7,786 bases of DNA from Candidatus Faecousia faecipullorum (GTDB lineage Bacteria > Bacillota > Clostridia > Oscillospirales > Oscillospiraceae), in assembly GCA_018710805.1 (NCBI GenBank), contig DVJG01000055.1, positions 1 through 7,786 of the forward strand, written 5' to 3'. Positions 1 to 5,357 of the stretch are shown here, piece after piece. A program made the position numbers and the translations under genes. The notes below the pieces were generated by a model, which ran no database searches, had not been told where the DNA came from, and saw nothing but the letters and a program-made list of their open reading frames with translations. The stretch's first letter is position 1. Every line of letters starts with the position of its first letter.

Positions 1-40
1 CGGGCGCACATGGCCTGCGCGCAGGAGACTGCAAAAAACT

Positions 41-71
41 TGTCAAAAAGCCCCGGAGGGGATTTTTGACA
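41..71 (+). terminator. Intrinsic terminator, probably of a rightward gene outside the window
   Basis: TGTCAAAAA (41-49) pairs with TTTTTGACA (63-71), and CCCC (51-54) pairs with GGGG (58-61) around a GGA loop. One G/A mismatch interrupts the stem. Read rightward, the GC core is followed by five T residues at 63-67. Because the gene to its right is on the minus strand, this most likely ends a convergent gene whose coding part lies left of position 1. It could also work as a second stop for leftward transcription. Positions 1-40 show no coding sequence I can support. Confidence 0.65.
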
Positions 72-76
72 GTTGG

Positions 77-110
77 AAAAAGCCGTGTCAAATTTGTGAC
101 ACGGCTTTTT
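77..110 (-). terminator. Intrinsic terminator of the TRAP transporter operon
   Basis: A perfect 14-bp inverted repeat: AAAAAGCCGTGTCA (77-90), loop AATTTG (91-96), TGACACGGCTTTTT (97-110). Read leftward, the GC-containing stem ends in a run of T residues (the A run at 77-81 on the plus strand). It starts only four bases after the permease stop codon. The A/T symmetry means it should also work in the plus direction, so it is probably bidirectional. Confidence 0.85.
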
Positions 111-113
111 CTG

Positions 114-2063
114 TCAGGCGGTGATAACGCCTTTTTTCTTTTGGATGATTTGCAGCAGGAACATGGCGCCGACCAAGGCGATGCCCACGGTGTCAGTGAC
201 CAGGCCGGGGTAGATGAGCATCAAGCCGCCCACGACGCTTAGAATGCGCTCATACCAGGGCATATGGCCCACAAGGAAGCCTTCCAGGGAGGCGGACACG
301 GCAAAGATGCCGATGAAGGAGGTAACGCTGATGAGAAGGACCGTGGGAATATTGGTGTCCACCAGAAGCATGGCAGGGTTCAGGGCGAAGACGTAGGGCA
401 CGATAAAGGCGCCAATGGCCAGCTTTGTGGAGGTCAGAGCGGCTTTCATGGGGTTCGCCTGGGCAATGGCGGCGCCTGCGTAGGAGGCCAGCGCCACAGG
501 AGGCGTCAGGTCTGCCACGATGCCGAAGTAGAACACAAAGAAGTGGGCGGCAACGGCGGGGACACCCATGCGGATGAGGATGGGGGCGCAGGTGGCGGCC
601 ATGATGCAGTAGGTGGCGGTGGTGGGAACGCCCATGCCCAGGACGATGCAGCACAGCATGGTGAGGAACAGGGCGATGAGCACCCGGCCGTTGGCCAGGG
701 CCACGATGCCGTTGATGATCATGTTGGCAAGGCCCGTCATGGTGATGGTGCCCGCAATGATGCCGGCCACGCCGCAGGCAGCGGCAACCGTGATGGTGCC
801 CTGAGCGCCGGCGGCCAGAGCTTCCAGAATGCGCTTGGGAGTGATGCGGTTTCCCTTATTGAACAGGGACACCACAATGGCGGCCACAATGGCGATGGCG
901 GCGGCGTACTGAATGGACCGCTGGCTGGTGCCCACCAGGTAGATGAGCAGAAGCAGGGGAATCAGCAAATAGACCTGACGGAGCAGGGGCCGGATTTTGG
1001 GGAGCTCCTCTTTCGTAAGGCCTCTCAGGCCCAGCTTCTTGGCTTCCAGATGGACTGCCACAAAAATGCCTGCAAAGTACAGCACGGCGGGGAGAATGGC
1101 CTTGAGGGCAATTTCGCTGTAGGGGATCTGGACGTAGTCCGCCATGAGGAAGGCGGCGGCGCCCATAATGGGGGGCATGATCTGACCGCCTGTGGAAGCG
1201 GAGGCCTCGGCGGCGGCGGCAAATTCAGGGGAGTAGCCCGTCTTTTTCATCAGAGGAATGGTAACGGAACCGGAGCCCACGGTGTTGGCGACGGAAGAAC
1301 CGGAGACCATGCCCTCAAAAGCGGAGGCCACAACGGCTACCTTGGCAGGGCCGCCGGAGAAACCGCCCACCACGGCGTTGGAGATGTTGATGAAGAAGTC
1401 CGCAATGCCTGTGCGCTCCAAAAATGCGCCGAAGATAATGAACACCACAATAAACTTGGAGCAGACGTTGACGGGGGTGGAGAAGATTCCTTCCTTGCTG
1501 TAGAAAAGGTGGCGGACGGCGTAGTTGAGCCGGCCGGTGAAGGAGGGGTTGGCAAGACCCCAGATCAGGGCGTAGAGGATGAAGCACCCGGCCACAACCA
1601 GAATGGGAATGCCGACGCTTCGGCGGCAGACTTCGCACAGGGACAGAATGCCGATGACGCCGATGACAATCTGATAGGCGGCAAAATTGCTGCCCTGCTG
1701 GATAATGGTCTTGGCATTGAAGGAGAAGTACAGAAACGCTGCGGTGCCCAGCACCATCATGAGGGCGTCATACCAGGGAAAGGCGTTTACCTTCTGCTCC
1801 CCCTTCTTTGCCGGGAACACCAGATAGCCCAGAAGAACGATAAATGCCATGAAGGTGGTGAGCCGGAGCTCCTCCAGCCAGCTGGCGAAGAGCGTTACAT
1901 ACAGGCAGAACAGGGAAAAAGAGGCGAGGACCAGGGTGACGACGATTTTGGGCGCCCCTTCCCAGATGCGGACGTTGGACTCCCGGTCATACTTTTTCAT
2001 GACGGCATCCAGATCCATAGGCTCGGCTGCCTTCGGTTTTTTCTTGAAGTTAAAAAAAGCCAT
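114..2063 (-). CDS. TRAP transporter fused permease (DctQ-like 4TM + DctM-like 12TM), TAXI type
   Basis: A 649-residue inner-membrane permease of the tripartite ATP-independent periplasmic (TRAP) family. These are secondary transporters that use an ion gradient plus a substrate-binding protein to import small, often carboxylate-bearing solutes. A cytosolic N-terminus (about 1-37) is followed by hydrophobic segments near 38-60, 67-84, 98-115 and 129-170 (the DctQ-like part). The DctM-like transport domain then runs to about 565, with a final hydrophobic pair to 640. Visible family signatures are the Gly/Ser-rich stretch FEGMVSGSSVANTVGSGS (249-266), ASTGGQIMPP (289-298), GMGVPTTATYC (476-486) and ADLTPPVALASYAG (517-530). 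The length is usual for 4TM/12TM fusions, which need no separate DctQ gene. The ATG at 2061-2063 has GGAGG at 2070-2074, six bases away. It lies downstream of the TAXI receptor on the same strand. The substrate cannot be told from sequence. Confidence 0.93.
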   Translation of the reverse strand: MAFFNFKKKPKAAEPMDLDAVMKKYDRESNVRIWEGAPKIVVTLVLASFSLFCLYVTLFASWLEELRLTTFMAFIVLLGYLVFPAKKGEQKVNAFPWYDALMMVLGTAAFLYFSFNAKTIIQQGSNFAAYQIVIGVIGILSLCEVCRRSVGIPILVVAGCFILYALIWGLANPSFTGRLNYAVRHLFYSKEGIFSTPVNVCSKFIVVFIIFGAFLERTGIADFFINISNAVVGGFSGGPAKVAVVASAFEGMVSGSSVANTVGSGSVTIPLMKKTGYSPEFAAAAEASASTGGQIMPPIMGAAAFLMADYVQIPYSEIALKAILPAVLYFAGIFVAVHLEAKKLGLRGLTKEELPKIRPLLRQVYLLIPLLLLIYLVGTSQRSIQYAAAIAIVAAIVVSLFNKGNRITPKRILEALAAGAQGTITVAAACGVAGIIAGTITMTGLANMIINGIVALANGRVLIALFLTMLCCIVLGMGVPTTATYCIMAATCAPILIRMGVPAVAAHFFVFYFGIVADLTPPVALASYAGAAIAQANPMKAALTSTKLAIGAFIVPYVFALNPAMLLVDTNIPTVLLISVTSFIGIFAVSASLEGFLVGHMPWYERILSVVGGLMLIYPGLVTDTVGIALVGAMFLLQIIQKKKGVITA

Positions 2064-2098
2064 ATGCTACCTCCGAAATCAAAATTCTGCAGGGAAAT

Positions 2099-2144
2099 CC
2101 CGGTGAAAAAGGTCGCTTTCGGCAAAACACCCGCTTTCACAGGG
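2099..2144. repeat. Inverted repeats in the receptor-permease spacer
   Basis: CCCGGTGAAA (2099-2108) and TTTCACAGGG (2135-2144) form a 10-bp inverted repeat with one mismatch and a 26-base loop. Immediately to the right, TTTTCC (2146-2151) and GGAAAA (2158-2163) form a second small stem. With the hairpin at 2164-2189, most of the 151-base spacer could fold. No open reading frame or second promoter that I can defend is present in the spacer. Confidence 0.4.
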
Positions 2145-2163
2145 ATTTTCCATATGAGGAAAA

Positions 2164-2189
2164 CCGGCTACGGCGTATGCCGTAGCCGG
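2164..2189 (-). terminator. Intercistronic GC hairpin between receptor and permease genes (partial terminator or mRNA stabiliser)
   Basis: A perfect 11-bp stem, CCGGCTACGGC (2164-2174) with GCCGTAGCCGG (2179-2189) and loop GTAT. In the leftward transcript it begins 25 bases after the receptor stop codon. It is followed by UUUUCC, a short U tract. A strong stem with a weak U tract suits partial termination, or protection of the receptor mRNA from 3' decay. Either would give more receptor than permease, a common need of binding-protein-dependent transporters. The structure is seen directly; the role is inference. Confidence 0.6.
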
Positions 2190-2214
2190 CAAAGTTACGA
2201 TGAGATTCGCAAAA

Positions 2215-3177
2215 TTACTTGGTCTCCACGGTGATGCCCTTCTCGGCGAAGTACTTGGCAGCGCCGGCGTGGAAGGGAGCGGTCATACCGCTGGTAGCAT
2301 TTTCCAGGGTGAGCTCAGCGCCCTTGCCGTTTTCGGCGGCGATGGCATCGGTGTGGTCGAAGATGGCCTTCGTCAGGTTGTAGACGTCATCCTCGCTGGC
2401 ATTGGCGGAGACAATCAGAGTGGCCTTCACGGTGACGGTTGCCACGTCGGCATCCTGTCCGGCGTAGGTGCCGGCGGGGATGGAATAGGTGGTGTAGAAG
2501 GGGCAGTCTGCCATAAGCTTTGCGGCGATATCGCCGTCAATGGGCACCAGGAAGGCGTCGTTGGTGGTGCACAGCTCCGTGATGGCGGCAGTGGGGGCGC
2601 CTGCCACAATGAAAGCGGCGTCAATCTTGCCGTCCTTCAGTGCGTCGGTGGAATCGTCAAAGCTCTGATACTGGGCCTTAATGTCGTTTTCGGTGAGACC
2701 TGCGGCGGCCAGCACGTCAATGGCGTTGAAGTACACGCCGGAGCCGGGGGCGCCAATGGAAACGCTCTTGCCTGCAAGGTCCGCAACGGACTGAATGGAG
2801 GGGTCCATGGTGATGAGCTGGACAGCCTCGGCATAGAGACCGGCCACAACCCGGAAGGAATCCACCTTGCCGTCGCTTTCAAAGGACCGGGAGCCCTCCC
2901 AGGCGTAGGACATGACGTCGGACTGCACCAGGCCCAGCTGGTAGTCACCGGAGGCAATGCTCTGGATGTTGGCCTTGGAACCGTCGGTGGAGACTGCGGT
3001 CACGTCAATGCCTGCATTGTTTTTGATGTACTGGCCCAGCACGCCGCCAAAGGCGTAGTAGGTGCCGGCGGTGCCGCCAGTGCCCATGGTCATTTTGGAA
3101 GCGGAACCGGAGCCGCCGCAGGCGGCCAGTGTCAGGGCGAGGGTCAGCGCCAGGACGAGAGATACGATCTTTTTCAT
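2215..3177 (-). CDS. TAXI-family TRAP transporter solute-binding lipoprotein
   Basis: A 320-residue extracytoplasmic receptor that captures the substrate and delivers it to the fused permease encoded next. The N-terminus is a lipoprotein signal peptide: MKK, a hydrophobic stretch (4-18), then the lipobox L-A-A-C with Cys20 as the lipidated residue, followed by a GGSGSASK linker. This anchoring suits a Gram-positive cell. The mature domain shows TAXI hallmarks: TGGTAGTYYAFGG (33-45), GAPGSGVYFNAIDVL (142-156), and the C-terminal PFHAGAAKYFAEKGI (301-315). I chose the ATG at 3175-3177 because GGAGG lies nine bases upstream and the signal peptide starts there. Longer in-frame starts at 3201 and 3282 lack a ribosome binding site and would bury the signal peptide. 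It is the first gene of the operon, preceded by a good promoter. Ligand unknown; some characterised TAXI receptors bind C4/C5 dicarboxylates or glutamate, but that is not evidence for this one. Confidence 0.93.
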   Translation of the reverse strand: MKKIVSLVLALTLALTLAACGGSGSASKMTMGTGGTAGTYYAFGGVLGQYIKNNAGIDVTAVSTDGSKANIQSIASGDYQLGLVQSDVMSYAWEGSRSFESDGKVDSFRVVAGLYAEAVQLITMDPSIQSVADLAGKSVSIGAPGSGVYFNAIDVLAAAGLTENDIKAQYQSFDDSTDALKDGKIDAAFIVAGAPTAAITELCTTNDAFLVPIDGDIAAKLMADCPFYTTYSIPAGTYAGQDADVATVTVKATLIVSANASEDDVYNLTKAIFDHTDAIAAENGKGAELTLENATSGMTAPFHAGAAKYFAEKGITVETK

Positions 3178-3186
3178 TTTGTAGTT

Positions 3187-3193
3187 CCTCCTT
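3187..3193 (-). promoter_or_regulatory. Ribosome binding site that fixes the receptor start
   Basis: Reading leftward the sequence is AAGGAGGAACTACAAAATG, so the GGAGG core (3187-3191) sits nine bases before the ATG at 3175-3177. The in-frame ATG at 3199-3201 has no comparable purine stretch upstream, which rules it out as the main start. Confidence 0.85.
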
Positions 3194-3208
3194 TTCTTCA
3201 TGACATCC

Positions 3209-3221
3209 GGACCTGGGGTCC
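3209..3221 (-). promoter_or_regulatory. Small hairpin in the 5' leader of the TRAP operon mRNA
   Basis: GGACC (3209-3213) and GGTCC (3217-3221) form a perfect 5-bp stem with a 3-base loop. It falls about 10-20 bases after the predicted leftward transcription start and upstream of the ribosome binding site. It could be a 5' mRNA stabiliser or an operator, but at this size it could also be chance. Confidence 0.35.
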
Positions 3222-3238
3222 AAATAGATGATGGGTAA

Positions 3239-3267
3239 ATTATACAATGGCTGTTGCATTTTTGCAA
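3239..3267 (-). promoter_or_regulatory. Predicted sigma-A promoter of the TRAP transporter operon
   Basis: On the minus strand a -35 TTGCAA (complement of 3262-3267, 4/6 to consensus) is followed after 17 bases by a perfect -10 TATAAT (complement of 3239-3244). The predicted start is near 3232, giving a leader of about 55 bases. The -35 hexamer lies inside the inverted repeat TTGCA-TTTT-TGCAA (3254-3267), so a repressor bound there would block polymerase. Confidence 0.75.
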
Positions 3268-3300
3268 GTGGAAAAATTGCATTTTTAATGGCGGCTCCCT

Positions 3301-3317
3301 GAATATATCCTATATTC
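3301..3317. promoter_or_regulatory. Perfect inverted repeat, candidate operator
   Basis: GAATATA (3301-3307) and TATATTC (3311-3317) are exact reverse complements around TCC. The centre lies about 77 bases upstream of the predicted start of the TRAP operon, where an activator could sit. There is no T tract, so it is not a terminator. No regulator is encoded in the window, and I cannot name a binding protein. Confidence 0.35.
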
Positions 3318-3401
3318 TGTAGATTCCCTCGGGGAGTTTTGCGATTTGCAACGGTTTTTCCTGCAAAAATCCGGGAATGGACTGGCGAAATGCCTAAGCC
3401 G

Positions 3402-3457
3402 TTGTGCATATTGCATAGAAAACGAATAAAAAGATGTATGTTTTGCACAATGCACAT
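3402..3457. promoter_or_regulatory. Paired TGCA-N3-TGCA boxes, candidate regulator sites
   Basis: Two similar boxes start 39 bases apart: TTGTGCATATTGCATA (3402-3417) and TTTTGCACAATGCACA (3441-3456). They align as TTKTGCAYAWTGCAYA. Each has two TGCA halves separated by three bases (3405-3415 and 3444-3454). A related arrangement, TGCA-N4-TGCA, overlaps the -35 of the leftward promoter at 3255-3266. Binding by a dimeric regulator is inference. Confidence 0.35.
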
Positions 3458-3556
3458 TTGTACGCCACAGATGGAAAAAGCGGTCGTTTTTTGCCGAAGG
3501 GCATTTAAGGACCGGGCAATCGGGACCAATTCGGAGCCAAAATGCAGAAATTCACG

Positions 3557-3586
3557 AAAAAAGGGAGATTTTTCCGGAAATCCCTC
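3557..3586 (-). terminator. Minus-strand terminator-like hairpin just upstream of the rimP promoter
   Basis: GGGAGATTT (3563-3571) pairs imperfectly with AAATCCCTC (3578-3586); there is one mismatch, one G-U pair and a TTCCGG loop. Read leftward it is followed by six T residues (A run 3557-3562). It would stop antisense transcription coming from the rimP side before it reaches the TRAP promoter region. The stem is mediocre, so this is tentative. Confidence 0.35.
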
Positions 3587-3615
3587 TTGCCAAACAGGGA
3601 AAAGGGTGGTATAAT
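3587..3615 (+). promoter_or_regulatory. Predicted strong sigma-A promoter of the rimP-nusA-infB operon
   Basis: The -35 is TTGCCA (3587-3592, 5/6 to consensus). A 17-base spacer follows, then a perfect -10 TATAAT (3610-3615) preceded by TGG, giving an extended TGnTATAAT element. The predicted transcription start is near 3622. A near-consensus promoter suits an operon of essential transcription and translation factors. Confidence 0.85.
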
Positions 3616-3641
3616 ACCTCTGTAATAAGGTAGGAAGTAGG

Positions 3642-3669
3642 AAAGAGAGGCGCCAGCGCCTCTCTTTTT
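3642..3669 (+). terminator. Leader attenuator hairpin of the rimP-nusA operon
   Basis: AAAGAGAGGCG (3642-3652) and CGCCTCTCTTT (3657-3667) form a perfect 11-bp stem with loop CCAG, followed by a T run (3665-3669) broken by C. It lies about 20 bases after the predicted transcription start and 28 bases before the rimP ATG, so termination here would silence the whole operon. I see no alternative antiterminator strand in the short leader. In Bacillus subtilis, NusA is reported to repress its own operon by stimulating termination in the leader without an antiterminator; the same logic fits here. Structure is seen, mechanism is inferred. Confidence 0.75.
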
Positions 3670-3697
3670 CAATAGCTTCGGAGAAAGGAAGGGCGAA

Positions 3698-4150
3698 ATG
3701 AAAGTAACCGATCTGGTGACAGAGATCGCCAAACCCATCGTGGAAGAAAAGGGAATGGAGCTTTGGGATGTGGAGTACGTCCGGGAAGGAAGCGAATACT
3801 TCCTGCGGCTGTACCTGGACAAAGAAGGCGGCGTGGACATCGACGACTGCGAAGCCGTTTCCCGGGCTGTGGACCCCATCTTGGACGAAAAGGACCCCAT
3901 TCCGGGTTCCTACCACTTTGAGGTCTGCTCCGCAGGCCTGGAACGGGCGCTGAAGCGGCCCGGTGATTTTGAACGCTTCTTAGGCTCCCCGGTCACCGTA
4001 AAGCTCTATCGGCCAAGAAACGGCCTGAAGGAGCTCCCCTGTGTCCTGAAGGGCTACGAGGACGGCCGCGTCACCGTGGAAGCGGGCAAGGAAACCATTA
4101 CCTTTGAAAAATCGGAAGTCGCTCTGGTGCGGCTCCGGGTGGAATTCTGA
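3698..4150 (+). CDS. rimP: Ribosome maturation factor RimP
   Basis: A 150-residue cytoplasmic protein that helps mature the 30S ribosomal subunit. Length and architecture match the family: an N-terminal alpha/beta domain (about 1-83) and a C-terminal SH3-like domain (about 84-150). Recognisable elements are ELWDVEYVREGSEYFLRLYLD (split as 21-30 and 31-41), DIDDCEAVSRAVDPILD (47-63) and FEVCSAGLERALKRPGDF (74-91). In many homologues the last motif reads SPGLDRPL; here Ala replaces the Pro, a change I recall as common in clostridia. The ATG at 3698 has AAAGGAAGG at 3684-3692. It is the first gene of the operon, 18 bases ahead of nusA, the classical RimP-NusA pairing. Its expression should depend on readthrough of the leader hairpin. 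Confidence 0.96.
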   Translation: MKVTDLVTEIAKPIVEEKGMELWDVEYVREGSEYFLRLYLDKEGGVDIDDCEAVSRAVDPILDEKDPIPGSYHFEVCSAGLERALKRPGDFERFLGSPVTVKLYRPRNGLKELPCVLKGYEDGRVTVEAGKETITFEKSEVALVRLRVEF

Positions 4151-4168
4151 TAGGAGGAAATTAGAACC

Positions 4169-5320
4169 ATGGCTAAGAATACAAGAGCCAAGAAACAGGT
4201 GGAAGCGCCCCAGGTGGACATCGGCGCAGAGATTTTTGCCTCTCTGCGGGAGCTGGAAAAGATCAAGGGCATTCCTGTGGATTATATGGTGGAGCGCCTC
4301 AAGCAGGCCCTCACCAACGCATACCGTAAGGACCGGGAGGACCGCCGGGACGTACCCGCCGACAATGTGGTGGTGGAGCTCAACGAAAAGGGCCTTTCCA
4401 TGCACATCGTCAAGACCGTTGTGGAGGAGCTGGAGGACACCGCTCTGGAGATCCACGTCGACGCCGCCCGGAATATTGACCCCAATGCCCAGGTGGGTCA
4501 GCCCATCTCCATTCCTGTGGACATTGCCAAGTTCGGCCGCATCGCCGCCCAGACTGCCAAGCAGGTGGTTATCCAGGGCATTCGGGAGGCAGAGCGCGGC
4601 GTCATGTACGAAAGCTATTCCAGCAAGGCCCAGGAACTGCTGACGGGCACCGTGCTTCGCATCGACCCCGCCAGCGGCGATATGTTCATCCGCATCGGCC
4701 AGGGGAACGACGCCTCCGACGCCGTGCTTCGGGCCTCGGAGCAGATTCCCGGGGAAAAGCACAAGGAAGGCGACCTCATCCGGGTTTACGTCCTGGAAGT
4801 CCATAAGGCCAGCCGGGGTCCTCTGATTCACGTGTCCCGAACCCACCCCAACCTGGTGCGGCGGCTCTTCGAGCTGGAGACCCCGGAAATTGCCGAGGGC
4901 CAGGTGGAGGTCCGCAACATCGCCCGGGAGGCAGGCTCCCGCTCCAAGATGGCCGTTCGGGCGGCTATGGAGGGCATCGATCCCGTGGGTGCCTGTGTCG
5001 GCCCCAGAGGCGGCCGTGTGGGCGCCGTGGTGGAAGAGCTGGGCGGCGAGAAGATCGACATTGTGGTCTGGTCTGAGGACCCCTGCGAGTATGTCCGGGC
5101 CGCCCTCAGCCCCGCCGACGTCATCTCTGTGACCCTGATTCCCGGCCAGAAGGCCTGCCGCTGCGTCGTCCCCGACGATCAGCTGTCCCTTGCCATCGGC
5201 AAGGAGGGCCAGAACGCCCGTCTGGCGGCCCGGCTTACGGGATACAAAATCGATATCAAGCCCCTTTCCCAGGTGGAGGCGGAAGCCCCTGCCCAGGAGA
5301 CGGAATCCGAAGAAAATTAA
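4169..5320 (+). CDS. nusA: Transcription termination/antitermination factor NusA
   Basis: A 383-residue RNA polymerase-binding factor that slows elongation and strengthens pausing and hairpin termination. Domains in order: polymerase-binding NTD (about 20-150), S1 (about 156-224), KH1 (about 225-305, loop GPRG at 278-281) and KH2 (about 306-372, loop GKEG at 344-347). Diagnostic stretches are SRTHPNLVRRLFELETPEI (223-241), NIAREAGSRSKMAV (250-263), DPVGACVGPRGGRVGAV (271-287) and VVPDDQLSLAIGKEGQNARLA (split as 333-343 and 344-353). It lacks the two C-terminal acidic repeats of the E. coli protein and ends in a short acidic tail (369-383), as usual for Firmicutes. The first ~20 residues form a Lys/Arg-rich extension ahead of the usual NTD start. 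AGGAGG at 4152-4157 is 11 bases from the ATG. It may control its own operon through the leader hairpin. Confidence 0.97.
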   Translation: MAKNTRAKKQVEAPQVDIGAEIFASLRELEKIKGIPVDYMVERLKQALTNAYRKDREDRRDVPADNVVVELNEKGLSMHIVKTVVEELEDTALEIHVDAARNIDPNAQVGQPISIPVDIAKFGRIAAQTAKQVVIQGIREAERGVMYESYSSKAQELLTGTVLRIDPASGDMFIRIGQGNDASDAVLRASEQIPGEKHKEGDLIRVYVLEVHKASRGPLIHVSRTHPNLVRRLFELETPEIAEGQVEVRNIAREAGSRSKMAVRAAMEGIDPVGACVGPRGGRVGAVVEELGGEKIDIVVWSEDPCEYVRAALSPADVISVTLIPGQKACRCVVPDDQLSLAIGKEGQNARLAARLTGYKIDIKPLSQVEAEAPAQETESEEN

Positions 5321-5357
5321 GGTTCTCGGATAACATACCAATAAGGAGGGTCCGGTT

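Larger units (their letters stand above)
3178..3697. other. Divergent intergenic region, 520 bases, no supported gene
   Basis: This AT-rich stretch separates the leftward TRAP operon from the rightward rimP operon. It is clearly lower in GC than the genes on either side. It holds both divergent promoters, two leader hairpins, a short perfect inverted repeat (3301-3317), repeated TGCA motifs (from 3255 to 3546) and a minus-strand terminator-like hairpin (3557-3586). A rightward open frame at 3339-3614 has no ribosome binding site and ends just inside the promoter, so I do not call it. I see no tRNA or known riboswitch fold. Confidence 0.7.

Noticed and set aside
264..2234. Long rightward open frame across the permease gene
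   Set aside because: It mirrors the permease on the opposite strand, has extreme Gly/His/Asp composition, no ribosome binding site and no recognisable domain. It is an artefact of GC-biased third codon positions.
3339..3614. Rightward 91-codon open frame in the intergenic region
   Set aside because: No ribosome binding site, no promoter that would express it, low coding character, and its end falls inside the rimP -10 element.
3005..3916. Leftward open frame spanning the divergent intergenic region
   Set aside because: It crosses both promoters, overlaps the receptor signal peptide in another frame and matches no family.
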